Assembly (NCBI GenBank): GCA_902727915.1
Contig: CACVAU010000017.1
Span: forward strand, 1-41,232
DNA: 41,232 bases
Direction of reading: 5' to 3'
DNA from: an uncultured Sulfurovum sp.
GTDB taxonomy: Bacteria; Campylobacterota; Campylobacteria; Campylobacterales; Sulfurovaceae
The notes below the pieces were generated by a model. The model saw only the letters and a list, made by a program, of their open reading frames with translations, was not told the DNA's origin and did not search any database. Positions 16,634 to 25,010 of the stretch are shown here, piece by piece. Numbering within the stretch: the stretch's first letter is position 1; the number at the start of each line of letters is the position of its first letter. The position numbers were made by a program, and so were the translations under genes.

Positions 16634-17226
16634 TATCTTGAACCTCGCATAGCACGGTTATAGGTTGAAACTACAGCCAATAACGTAGCCACGATAAACA
16701 ATCCATCTACCCATAATCCAGCTTCCACACCCAATCCAAGTAAAAGAGAAATAAACCCAAGCACAAACACACGATCACTTTTTCCCATAGGCCCATCGTA
16801 ACGGCGTTCACCATTAAGGGTTTGCGCTACCACACCTGCCATCTCATTAAAGACCCCTACTACGGTAAAGAGAACCACATAAATAGGGTTAATGCCTACT
16901 ATCAAAGCAAAGGGTAAAAACAGAGCTACGTCAGAAATGACATCAGACATCTCATTGAACATTGCACCTCGTTTGGTTTTCAGGTCATGCTCTTTGGCAA
17001 GTAGTCCATCGATGGCATTGAGTGCCATGCGTAAAAACATAAACAGAGGCACAAAAAGTAAAATCCACTTTGCCCCTTGGGTAAAGGCAATGATGAGTCC
17101 CACGACAAGGGAAAGAAGCATGGCAAACATAGTTACTTGATTTGGGGTTATGTTTTTGTTGGCTAAAAACTTTACTGTTGGTCTTAATAGAGCTTGAAAT
17201 CTTGGTTTTAAATCATATATGGTCAT
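16633..17226 (-). CDS. CDP-alcohol phosphatidyltransferase, YnbA-like (197 aa)
   Basis: This is a membrane enzyme with about six hydrophobic helices and the family motif near residues 73-95: DGLLAKEHDLKTKRGAMFNE then MSD. The usual form is DG-x2-AR-x8-G-x3-D-x3-D. Here Arg is Lys78 and the third metal-binding Asp is Asn91, followed by Glu. I recall the Asn-Glu variant from the YnbA subgroup, so it may be normal for that branch, but it sets the protein apart from PgsA and PssA. The alcohol substrate is unknown. It is the first gene of the lipid pair. Confidence 0.85.
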   Translation of the reverse strand: MTIYDLKPRFQALLRPTVKFLANKNITPNQVTMFAMLLSLVVGLIIAFTQGAKWILLFVPLFMFLRMALNAIDGLLAKEHDLKTKRGAMFNEMSDVISDVALFLPFALIVGINPIYVVLFTVVGVFNEMAGVVAQTLNGERRYDGPMGKSDRVFVLGFISLLLGLGVEAGLWVDGLFIVATLLAVVSTYNRAMRGSR

Positions 17227-17371
17227 TTATTTCCTTGTATACTTAAAAGAGAGGGTTAATAATTTAAGCCCTAAAATTTATAAAAAGTATATCCAAAATT
17301 GCTAATTAAGATGAAATATAATTTAAAGAGTAAGGGTAACTTTAAAAGAAAGCTAACCTTATTTTTCACCC

Positions 17372-17580
17372 TTATTGTACATTAATATTGATACTTGCTG
17401 ACCTTGTGGTATTTCCATTACGGTGTGTCGCAATGGTTATAAGATTTTGTTTTAACTCATATACCTACAAAGCCAGATCTGTTACTATCAACCGTAACAG
17501 TCGCAATCCCTGCAATTTCCACATGAGCAATTTCAAAGTTTGTTGTAAATCTTTCCATGGAGATATAAAATCTTCTTGAT
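17372..17580 (-). pseudogene. Possible remnant of a repeat-domain (Ig-like) surface protein
   Basis: On the minus strand one frame gives MERFTTNFEIAHVEIAGIAT then VTVDSNRSGFVGI and a stop. The adjacent frame carries on with YELKQNLITIATHRNGNTTR then SASININ and a stop at 17372. The second piece looks like the end of a bacterial Ig/cadherin-like repeat (N-x-IT-x-AT-x3-GN-x4-SA-x-I). A single shift near 17465 would join them. No start and no upstream part remain, so I read it as a gene fragment. The rest of 17227-17751 shows nothing else I can support. Confidence 0.35.
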
Positions 17581-17751
17581 GTTAAGGGTCTCCAATCTGC
17601 TAAAAAGATTTATACGGTTTCTCGTGGAACAAAAGATAAGTTGCTTTTTAAAGTAAGTTCATTTTATTTTTATAACAAATAACGTTAGCTTAAGTCTTAA
17701 ATGATAGATTGTGTTTAATCACATCCCAATTTAATATGAAAACTAAACTTT

Positions 17752-19560
17752 ATGAAACACCTTATTACCTTTATTTACTTACTCTTTTCACCCCTTTCGC
17801 TTCACGCCTTAAACATTGACGAAAACAGTTCTAATCTTTCTATCTTAGAGCATTCTCTTATTTATATTGATACCAATAATTCCATTAATTCAAAAAATAT
17901 TAATCATCAAGAATTTATTAGTTCCCCCTCAGATGTTATCTCTTTAGGCTACGTAAAAAATACGGCTCTTTGGATAAAAGTCACACTTAAAAATACAAGT
18001 TCAAAATCCATTAGTAAAATTTTAGAATATGATAATCCAACGGTAGAAAAACTGTACTTTTATGATAAAAACAAAACCGTTAAGACAGGGCTATTACATT
18101 TAAATGCGAATAAAAATGCTGTTAATCCTATCATCCCACTATCTTTTAAAGCTTATGAAACGCAAACTTACTATCTGAAAAGTTATTCTCGAATTAAACC
18201 AACTAAAGTAAAACTAATACTTTGGAATGAATTGGACTTTATTAAAAAAGAATCCAAATCTACCATGTTTTATTTCGTTTTTGTGGGAATTATGTTAACA
18301 CTTTTTATTTATAATTTTATGCTTTTTTTATTCACGAAAGATAGGGCTTACTTTTTTTATATTTTTTATATCTTTTCCATAATGTTTTACAATGCTTTTT
18401 ACTCAGGTAGATTTTCCCAATACTTTACAACCCAAGAGCTAACAAATTATTTATTAAAGGCAAATGGAAGTTTTACCATTATGATTGTCTTTAGTTCACT
18501 TCTTTTTACACAAAGTTTTTTAGAAACTAAAAAATTTAATAAACTGCATAAAGCACTCAATCACATGTATTGGATATTACCTTTTTTAGTTATTTTGAGC
18601 TACGATGCATGGATAATCAATGCATCTTCACACTATGTTGTGTTATTGATTGGTCTTTTTATCATTTATGTTGCTTTTTATTCTCTTTTCAAAGGTGTAA
18701 AACAAGCAAAATTTTATGTCTTAGGTTGGAGTATAATCGTCGTATCTTTTATGCTCATAGCATTTCAATGGGTTTTACATTATGATTTAAAAGATTATAA
18801 TCTAACGTACGTTTCAGAGGTAGCTTTCATTTTAGAAGCCTTACTTTTCTCCATTGCCTTAGCCCATCGAATCAAACTAAGTAATAAACAACTAATTTTA
18901 TTTAAAAATGAAGAACAAGTCAGACTGGAAGCCATTGTTACACAAAAAACCAAAGCCTTAAAGACCTCTTTAGAAGAAAAAGACATCCTTTATAAAGAGT
19001 TAAATCATCGTATTAAAAATAATCTCATGATGATTCTATCTTTACTTAAACTACAAATAAAAAGAACAGAAAACAAAGAAACCATTGGCTCTTTAGTGGT
19101 TACAAAAAATAGAATCACATCCATTTCAAATCTCTATGAAATGTTACTACTGAATAATACCTCATTAAATGTTGACACTTATCCTTATGTAAAAGGTATT
19201 TGTCAAAACATTGCTTTAAACTTCTCAAACAAAGTCAACATACACTATGAGATTAATTACAACCTAAAAATAGACAACTTAATTTATCTTGGTCTTATTG
19301 TCAATGAACTGGTCACCAATAGCTTTAAATATGCTTTTGATGATGATAAAGGTAAAATCTTTATTACGATTAAAAAAGACAACTCATTGGTTTTTGTTTC
19401 CATTATCGACACAGGTAAAGGCTTTCAAGAAAGAAGAAAAAATGCTTTAGGCTTAAGCATTGTAAGTATTTTAGTAGAAGGGCAACTTGAAGGAAAGCTA
19501 ACTATTGATTCTAAAAATTCCACTAAAGTATTTATAGAATGGAATGATGAAAACTTATAG
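17752..19560 (+). CDS. 7TM (DISM) sensor histidine kinase, HisKA_2 type (602 aa)
   Basis: A signal peptide (1-20) leads into a periplasmic sensor domain of the 7TMR-DISM kind (about 25-160, with SLGYVKNTALWIKVTLKN). Seven transmembrane helices follow at about 172-372, then a short coiled coil. The kinase belongs to the HisKA_2 group, with the phosphorylated His419 in YKELNHRIKNNLMMILSLL. The ATPase domain has the N-box NELVTNSFKYAF and G-box DTGKGF. HisKA_2 kinases often answer to light or stress-type signals and pair with separate regulators. No response regulator lies nearby, so this is an orphan kinase. It is monocistronic, between a gene remnant and convergent genes. Confidence 0.92.
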   Translation: MKHLITFIYLLFSPLSLHALNIDENSSNLSILEHSLIYIDTNNSINSKNINHQEFISSPSDVISLGYVKNTALWIKVTLKNTSSKSISKILEYDNPTVEKLYFYDKNKTVKTGLLHLNANKNAVNPIIPLSFKAYETQTYYLKSYSRIKPTKVKLILWNELDFIKKESKSTMFYFVFVGIMLTLFIYNFMLFLFTKDRAYFFYIFYIFSIMFYNAFYSGRFSQYFTTQELTNYLLKANGSFTIMIVFSSLLFTQSFLETKKFNKLHKALNHMYWILPFLVILSYDAWIINASSHYVVLLIGLFIIYVAFYSLFKGVKQAKFYVLGWSIIVVSFMLIAFQWVLHYDLKDYNLTYVSEVAFILEALLFSIALAHRIKLSNKQLILFKNEEQVRLEAIVTQKTKALKTSLEEKDILYKELNHRIKNNLMMILSLLKLQIKRTENKETIGSLVVTKNRITSISNLYEMLLLNNTSLNVDTYPYVKGICQNIALNFSNKVNIHYEINYNLKIDNLIYLGLIVNELVTNSFKYAFDDDKGKIFITIKKDNSLVFVSIIDTGKGFQERRKNALGLSIVSILVEGQLEGKLTIDSKNSTKVFIEWNDENL

Positions 19561-19696
19561 ATAAGCATGTTTACAAGGAGTGAAGTCATTTTCATCCACA
19601 ACAAAAGATTGAAAAAGCTTTAAGGCACTTTCTATTTTTTCAGTATTTTCTTTTGACTTTTCATCACAAAAGCATACTCTAAAAAATTAAAACTAA

Positions 19697-19873
19697 TTAC
19701 TTTTTAGAAGGGTTACCTTTAGGTCGCATCATAATAATCACCCCATGTTTATCGCTATAAGAAGTTTGTTTGGCATTTTTAAGCTCTTTTATTTCAGGGT
19801 AAGAGAGGAGAAGATCACGAATTCTTTTGAATACCTCTGAAAATTCTCCTTGAATGTCTAAGTCATATTGCAT
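19697..19873 (-). CDS. Small conserved-looking protein (58 aa)
   Basis: A short frame from ATG 19873 to TAA 19697 encodes MQYDLDIQGEFSEVFKRIRD, later GVIIMMRPKGNPSKK at the end. A good ribosome site (AAAGGAG) stands 7 bases before the ATG, and the gene starts 13 bp after the yjdF stop, so it is likely its operon partner. The composition is that of a folded soluble protein: a strand, a helix of about 20 residues and a closing strand. I do not recognise a family. Confidence 0.7.
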   Translation of the reverse strand: MQYDLDIQGEFSEVFKRIRDLLLSYPEIKELKNAKQTSYSDKHGVIIMMRPKGNPSKK

Positions 19874-19886
19874 AACAAACGCTCCT

Positions 19887-20576
19887 TTATTTTTTCATCA
19901 TTTCATTTAACAAAATCTCACCCATTGGCTTGTCATCTTTTGGTAATTTAAAACTCTCTTTAAACTCATGATAAAACGATTTATTATATATCATGTGGAT
20001 TATCATGACGATGAGTAGTGTTCCTAAAGAACCAATAATCGCTAAAAGCATGTCTTTTTGAGCATCCCAAATGTCACCTTGTGAACCTAAAAAAGCTATA
20101 CCAGCTTCAGGATCAACCACAGCTGCTGCTCCCCATTCTATGATTTCGTAAAAACCTGCAAAAGAGGAAACTATCATAAAAGGCATAAAGTATCCCCAGA
20201 AACCTTTGGTCTTCGTAATGCGTACAGACATTTCACGAACGGGATAAACAAAAAGAACCCCAAAAAGTAAATGAACTAACCTGTCATACATATTGCGTTC
20301 CGTTCCTAACCATTCGCCAAGTGTGTAGCCCCAAGGAACTTCTGCGTAAGTATAATGTGACCCTATAATATGAAGTATCATAAAAATGGTCATAAGTACA
20401 TAAGATAAAATAGAAAATTCAAATACTTTAGCTGTAAAAAGTATGAGAATAATAAACAATACAACCAATACATTTTCTAAAACCCAATCAGCATAATGTA
20501 AAGGTTCAATGGCTGCCCAAATCCATGTAATGGTAAAGGAAATGGCTAAAATAAAATAAATAATTCTTTTTTTCAC
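19887..20576 (-). CDS. yjdF: YjdF-like DUF2238 membrane protein (229 aa)
   Basis: About seven transmembrane helices carry the family's conserved polar motifs: RNMYDRLVHLLFG near 94-106, YEIIEWGAAA near 143-152 and FLGSQGDIWDAQKDM near 162-176. Function of DUF2238 proteins is not known. The start is GTG at 20576 with AAGGA eight bases ahead. It is followed by the 58-aa gene. Confidence 0.88.
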   Translation of the reverse strand: MKKRIIYFILAISFTITWIWAAIEPLHYADWVLENVLVVLFIILILFTAKVFEFSILSYVLMTIFMILHIIGSHYTYAEVPWGYTLGEWLGTERNMYDRLVHLLFGVLFVYPVREMSVRITKTKGFWGYFMPFMIVSSFAGFYEIIEWGAAAVVDPEAGIAFLGSQGDIWDAQKDMLLAIIGSLGTLLIVMIIHMIYNKSFYHEFKESFKLPKDDKPMGEILLNEMMKK

Positions 20577-20743
20577 TTCTAAGTCCTTATAATTAAATTA
20601 ATTCTTAATGCTTCATTATATCAATTTTTTTTACTATAATTTCACTTATTAAATCTCTTATCTGGAGTCTAGCCATATTATTAAGTATTATTTTTTTCTT
20701 AAGTGTTATTTGTATTATTTTAATCAGTTATCTCTACTTTAAA

Positions 20744-21487
20744 ATGCCTAAAAAGCCCCCTTCCATCAATCTAAAAGCTTATGCTTTTCTTCAAAACCAA
20801 CAAATTAAAACTTTTACTTTGCTCAAAGAACAAGGACATTGTAATATTAATTATTTTTTACAAACAGAAAAAGAAAACTATGTGGTCAGAAAATTCAAAC
20901 ATATAAGCGATAGAAAGGCTGAATTTCATATTCAGAACTTAGCTCATAAACACAATATTGCTGGAAAAGCTTTGCTCTTGGATGAAAAACAACAGCTCAT
21001 GGTTTGTACCTTTGTAGAAGGAGAACATCATGCTAAGCTAAATCAACAAAGACTCAAAAAACTGGCATTTACGTTAAAGAAACTGCATAAATTAAAAATT
21101 CAACAACGCCCTCACACTTTTAAGAACTCTTTTAAATACAAAGACAAGAAAGTTTATGAAGCCTTTAAAGTACTGAAACAATTTAAACCTGAATATGTTT
21201 TAGCCCATAATGACCTTCACAGTAAAAATATTTTATTTGGTCAAAAAATACAATTTATTGATTGGGAATATGCAGGAGTCAGTGATCGATATTTTGACTT
21301 AGCAGCCATTATTATAGAGTTTAAACTCAATAACAAAGATGAAAAAACTTTTTTACGTACTTACTTCATCAATAGAAGACAAGTAAACCATAAAAAACTA
21401 ACTGCTTACAAAGTAATTTATACAACACTCTGGAGCGTTTGGTTTGGACAACTTGAACGGGGTCAACTTGACAAAATAAACCATTAA
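20744..21487 (+). CDS. Choline-kinase-like phosphotransferase (APH fold; 247 aa from first ATG)
   Basis: The catalytic loop VLAHNDLHSKNILFG and metal-binding IDWEYAGVSDRYFDLA are both intact (about 158-190), as in LicA/choline kinase and thiamine kinase relatives. The protein should phosphorylate a small alcohol or sugar using ATP. The first ATG (20744) has no ribosome site. The same frame is open back to 20609 and encodes an ideal membrane helix before the ATG (WSLAILLSIIFFLSVICIIL). GGAG at 20664-20667 is 7 bases before an in-frame ATA (20675), so the true product may be a membrane-anchored kinase with a non-standard start. The 3' end overlaps the convergent methyltransferase gene by four bases. 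Confidence 0.8.
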   Translation: MPKKPPSINLKAYAFLQNQQIKTFTLLKEQGHCNINYFLQTEKENYVVRKFKHISDRKAEFHIQNLAHKHNIAGKALLLDEKQQLMVCTFVEGEHHAKLNQQRLKKLAFTLKKLHKLKIQQRPHTFKNSFKYKDKKVYEAFKVLKQFKPEYVLAHNDLHSKNILFGQKIQFIDWEYAGVSDRYFDLAAIIIEFKLNNKDEKTFLRTYFINRRQVNHKKLTAYKVIYTTLWSVWFGQLERGQLDKINH

Positions 21488-22128
21488 CACTTTTGAAAAA
21501 CCACAATATTATTATTAAAAATTTTCAATACTTTTAAGCTTAATTTTTCAGCCATAATCTCAAAACTTTCAGGCGTAAAAAAACTAATATGTGTAGGGTC
21601 TCTTCGATACCACCAATTTATAAACGCTTTGTCATCTTTTGGTGGAAACTTAGTCATTAAAATAATGTAGCCATTCATATTGGTATGCTTAACTAACAGT
21701 GCTAAAACTTCCAACGGTTCTGCTAAATGCTCAAAAACCTCTGTAGCAGTAATTAAATCATACTTTTTAGAAGCATACACTTCAATGGGAGCATAGTATA
21801 AATCATAAATATCAACCTCTAGCCCTCTATGCTCTAAAAGTTTTGAAAGTACTGGACCGGGACCTGAACCAAACTCTAAAACGGTTTTAATATTAAGTAA
21901 ATAGGGGTCAACTGCCAGATTAATAAAATCTTCAAACATTTGAACATAACCTTCATTTTCAAAACCATTATGATGTAAATCATATTGCTGTTTTTCTTGA
22001 ACTTTATCAATGATATGAAGATCATCTAAAAAGACAAAAGCACATGAAGTGCAACGATAGTAAAGTAACTCTTTTTTAAGATCTTTAATCAAGCTGGTTT
22101 TGTCTTGACAAATTTTACATAACTGCAT
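21484..22128 (-). CDS. Class I SAM-dependent methyltransferase with zinc ribbon (214 aa)
   Basis: Residues 1-32 hold a zinc ribbon (CKIC near 4-7 and CTSC near 26-29). The methyltransferase domain follows, with motif I LEFGSGPGPVLSKLLE and a later acidic motif TATEVFEHLAEP, typical of Methyltransf_23-type enzymes. Such ribbon-plus-methyltransferase proteins often act on sugars or other small molecules in surface-polysaccharide pathways. The target here is unknown. It overlaps the kinase gene tail to tail. Confidence 0.85.
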   Translation of the reverse strand: MQLCKICQDKTSLIKDLKKELLYYRCTSCAFVFLDDLHIIDKVQEKQQYDLHHNGFENEGYVQMFEDFINLAVDPYLLNIKTVLEFGSGPGPVLSKLLEHRGLEVDIYDLYYAPIEVYASKKYDLITATEVFEHLAEPLEVLALLVKHTNMNGYIILMTKFPPKDDKAFINWWYRRDPTHISFFTPESFEIMAEKLSLKVLKIFNNNIVVFQKC

Positions 22129-22228
22129 TATAAATAACCTAATTTAGATTTATTGAAAAAATATTTCGTAATTAGTATTATAACTAACTCTTAAATATAA
22201 GCTTAGATGATTAACATTATAAATTATA

Positions 22229-22251
22229 TTAAATAACTATATGTTATTTAA
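22229..22251 (+). repeat. Inverted repeat upstream of the Cys-rich peptide
   Basis: TTAAATAAC and GTTATTTAA are perfect 9-bp arms around TATAT, about 45 bases before the ATG at 22297. This could be an operator near the promoter, though AT-rich palindromes also arise by chance. Confidence 0.35.
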
Positions 22252-22296
22252 GCTAAAAGGTGTTAAAGTATCAAACACTAAAAAAAGGATGTATAA

Positions 22297-22515
22297 ATGA
22301 AATTACTATTAAGCTTAATGATCACAGGAACAATGCTATTTGCTGGAGGCGATATTTTACCAGTTAAAATCTATGAGAAATCAGCACCAACTAAATGTTA
22401 CAAACCAAACATTCAAAAATGTCCAGGTTGTGTTGATGTTGCAGAAATTTGTCCAGATAATCCAAACTTACCAATGGCAGAAACAGAACCTTGTACAGTA
22501 ACACCAAATAGATAA
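22297..22515 (+). CDS. Small exported cysteine-rich protein (72 aa)
   Basis: A clear signal peptide (MKLLLSLMITGTMLFA, cut near residue 16-17) is followed by a 55-residue mature part. This has five cysteines in CYKPNIQKCPGC, EICPDNP and EPC, with many prolines. It is probably periplasmic and disulfide-bonded or metal-binding. A good ribosome site (AAGGATG) precedes the ATG. No family recognised. It is read alone, and a hairpin at 22527-22548 ends it. Confidence 0.75.
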   Translation: MKLLLSLMITGTMLFAGGDILPVKIYEKSAPTKCYKPNIQKCPGCVDVAEICPDNPNLPMAETEPCTVTPNR

Positions 22516-22526
22516 TACACACTTCA

Positions 22527-22548
22527 CTTGTCACTCTAGGGTGACAAG
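22527..22548. terminator. Hairpin between convergent genes
   Basis: CTTGTCAC and GTGACAAG form a perfect 8-bp stem around TCTAGG. The T-run after it is weak (ACTTTATAT). It follows the Cys-rich gene and overlaps the last codons of the convergent lipoprotein gene, so it may serve both. Confidence 0.5.
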
Positions 22549-23066
22549 ACTTTATATAAATCAACCCTTTTTTCCCACTTATACCCTCTATCTTCCTCTA
22601 TATTCCCAAAATATAGATTACCAGAGTTTCGCCAAGCATCCAATACAATACTACGCTCAATACCCTCACCTTTAGCAGAAATAGCCAAAGCATTATGTTC
22701 ATTGAGGTAACCAATGTTTGCACCTATATTATGAAAACTTATAGTTCTATATGGATATTTAAGTAAATAAGTCAATAAATCTTCACTCCATTCATAACAT
22801 AAGCCTCGTTTTTTAATACCCACATTAACCAAAAAATTCTGTACCCAAGGATAGGAAATAACCTCATATTTTTTCGCAAGTTTTAAACTATAATCTATAC
22901 TACTTTTAGCCAAAATTTTTGCCTCTTTTTGACTAATTTTAGCACTAAGTTGAGCAATAACTTTTTCTAATACATTAGTTTTTTGATTTACTTCTTCTAT
23001 CTTAGGTTGTTTTACTGAACAAGCAAGGAATAAAAAAGCAATAAAAGTCAGACTAAATAGTTGCAT
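22536..23066 (-). CDS. Papain/transglutaminase-like lipoprotein (176 aa)
   Basis: The N-terminus is a lipoprotein signal with lipobox FLAC (Cys16). The domain at about 80-165 has Cys90 in GLCYEWSEDL, His124 in LNEHNALAI and Asp143 in IVLDAWRNSGN, in the order and setting of a Cys-His-Asp triad of the transglutaminase/papain fold. A role as a periplasmic amidase, protease or crosslinking enzyme is inferred. Its start overlaps the rhomboid gene end by 14 bp, so it is the last gene of the dnaB-comEC-rhomboid run. Confidence 0.7.
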   Translation of the reverse strand: MQLFSLTFIAFLFLACSVKQPKIEEVNQKTNVLEKVIAQLSAKISQKEAKILAKSSIDYSLKLAKKYEVISYPWVQNFLVNVGIKKRGLCYEWSEDLLTYLLKYPYRTISFHNIGANIGYLNEHNALAISAKGEGIERSIVLDAWRNSGNLYFGNIEEDRGYKWEKRVDLYKVLSP

Positions 23067-23721
23067 AATAAAGCATTGTTAAATATTTTTCACTAGCTAT
23101 GAGTAGAATAAGTGAAAAGACAATATAAATAACAATATATTTAGGATTTTTTGCAATAATAAAGCCCCCTACCATACCAGCAATCAGTCCACCAACATGT
23201 GCTGAAATTGAAATTGAAGGAAATGCAAAACCAATAACCAAGTTAAGTACTAAAATCAGACCAAAATTTTTCATAAATGCTATAAATTGACTTCTCATGG
23301 TATTTCTATGAACAAAAGCAAAACCAGCTAAAGCACCAAAGAGTCCAAAAATTGCCCCACTAGCACCCACAGCATGAACACCTAAGTCCATATAAATTGC
23401 AGTAAAAGATCCAAAGAATGCTGCTAGAAAATAAATACTTAAATAAGCTGCTTTCGTAAATAACCCTTCAACCACTCGACCCACAATCAATAAAGAAAGC
23501 ATATTCATTAAAAGATGAATCATATCACTGTGTAAAAAAGTAGAATTCACAAGCCTTAAAAATTCACCTTTCATAATAACTGAATAACCATGCAATACCC
23601 CATTGGTATAAAAGTACTGATCTAAGGAAGTAGATAATGATCCTAAAAGAAAGACAACAAGCGAAATAAACATTAAAGTATAAGTAAGAGGGTGTTCTTT
23701 ATATTTTTCTAAATAATTCAT
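23053..23721 (-). CDS. Rhomboid family intramembrane serine protease (222 aa)
   Basis: Six hydrophobic helices are present with the catalytic pair Ser121 in GASGAIFG and His175 in SAHVGGLIAG, plus the oxyanion pair His69 and Asn73 in HLLMNM. The enzyme would cut transmembrane helices of other proteins within the inner membrane. It starts 6 bp after comEC and overlaps the lipoprotein gene. The substrate is not evident. Confidence 0.93.
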   Translation of the reverse strand: MNYLEKYKEHPLTYTLMFISLVVFLLGSLSTSLDQYFYTNGVLHGYSVIMKGEFLRLVNSTFLHSDMIHLLMNMLSLLIVGRVVEGLFTKAAYLSIYFLAAFFGSFTAIYMDLGVHAVGASGAIFGLFGALAGFAFVHRNTMRSQFIAFMKNFGLILVLNLVIGFAFPSISISAHVGGLIAGMVGGFIIAKNPKYIVIYIVFSLILLIASEKYLTMLYYATI

Positions 23722-23727
23722 AAAACA

Positions 23728-24999
23728 TCATACCAAAAAGCCGATAAATAGCCAAATAGTAAAACACAAAGCCAAACAAAATAAAAGATAAAAAACCTTT
23801 TTAGAAAAGACTGCTAACAAGGAAAGTAGCAAATAAAGCATCCCTTGCCACATACTTACAAACAAAAGCTCTTCATTCACCTTAAGGGTAAAAAGTTTTA
23901 GCAATACCGTATCAAATAAATCACCCCATCCTACTAAATGTAAGCCCATAGAGATAGGATAAAAAACGCTAAACATCAATGATAAAAAAGGGGAGCTTAG
24001 TTGTAAAGGGTTCACAATAGGAAAAACCATATGGACTATGGGTAACATCAAAACAAAAATACCAAAACTAATCACTAACGTTATGACAAAATTATGAAGT
24101 TTAGCAACATGTTTCAATAGTAAAAAAATATAAAACACCCCTGCAACTGAAAACCAAAATGCTAAAGAGAGTAACATTTTAGGAAATAACAACAATAAAA
24201 GTAGTACGGTTGTTGCTAAAAAAGTAAACGAAAGTAATTCCATACCCAATACCAAAAGAAGCCATCCCACTGTCATCATGGCATAAGAACGTAATAAAGA
24301 AGGAGGAGCATCAACAAACCAAACATACCAAGCTAAAATAATTAATACTAACAAACCCACATCTTGTAAGTCAAACCTATAAGGAAAGTATCGTTGTTGT
24401 AAGACTCGATAAAGAGGGCGTAAAAAAAAGAAAAGAAGCGTTGAAAGAATGGCAAGATGAAAACCACTTAACGCAATAAGATGACTAATCCCTAAAGATG
24501 AAACTTGTGTTCGTAAACTTTTATCTAAAGGAGTTGCAAAATAAATCGCCTTATAAAAGGATGCCATCATGCTGTTTGTATGTTGTGCTTCTAAAAACAA
24601 CAAAACATCCTTTTTAGGCGTTTCTTTTTCATCATAAACTTCATTAACATTAGAAAACATAAAAGAGGTTCCCAAATAATCAAAAAAAGTCATCTTCTCA
24701 TTGGGAAAAATTTTTAAACGTAACGAAGAACTTAGATGAGCAACAGGTATTTTAGTTCTTGAAAAAAAATGAATATTTAACTCAGGTACGTAAAGCTTTA
24801 AAATCGTATGATTCCTATCATCACTCCATTTTTCATAAGCTTGAATTACTTGAACATCTGTGTAATAAAAAGGTTTTGCTTTAAATGCTTTATAGTCTAT
24901 ATGTAAGAAAAAAAGACGCATCAAAAGCAACAACAATAGTACCGATACTAGCACCCAAAACTCTTTTAAAGTCAAAAAAAGTTTTGGTTTTTCTAACAC
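23728..24999 (-). CDS. comEC: ComEC/Rec2 DNA-uptake channel (423 aa)
   Basis: A polytopic membrane protein with the competence-domain motif SLGISHLIALSGFHLAIL near 166-183 and many hydrophobic helices after it. ComEC carries single-stranded DNA through the inner membrane in natural transformation. At 423 residues it lacks the beta-lactamase-like part found in longer ComEC proteins; short forms are usual in Campylobacterota. It follows dnaB by 11 bp. With the pilin genes upstream this suggests natural competence. Confidence 0.9.
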   Translation of the reverse strand: MLEKPKLFLTLKEFWVLVSVLLLLLLMRLFFLHIDYKAFKAKPFYYTDVQVIQAYEKWSDDRNHTILKLYVPELNIHFFSRTKIPVAHLSSSLRLKIFPNEKMTFFDYLGTSFMFSNVNEVYDEKETPKKDVLLFLEAQHTNSMMASFYKAIYFATPLDKSLRTQVSSLGISHLIALSGFHLAILSTLLFFFLRPLYRVLQQRYFPYRFDLQDVGLLVLIILAWYVWFVDAPPSLLRSYAMMTVGWLLLVLGMELLSFTFLATTVLLLLLLFPKMLLSLAFWFSVAGVFYIFLLLKHVAKLHNFVITLVISFGIFVLMLPIVHMVFPIVNPLQLSSPFLSLMFSVFYPISMGLHLVGWGDLFDTVLLKLFTLKVNEELLFVSMWQGMLYLLLSLLAVFSKKVFYLLFCLALCFTIWLFIGFLV

Positions 25000-25010
25000 T
25001 CTCTAAACCT

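Noticed and set aside
17388..17579. Plus-strand open frame of 63 residues
   Set aside because: No ribosome site and an unlikely composition; the minus strand carries a better protein-like signal.
19556..19690. Minus-strand open frame of about 44 residues (ending FTPCKHAYL) overlapping the end of the histidine kinase gene
   Set aside because: It has no ATG, GTG or TTG start and no ribosome site; at best a decayed gene end, not supported as a gene.
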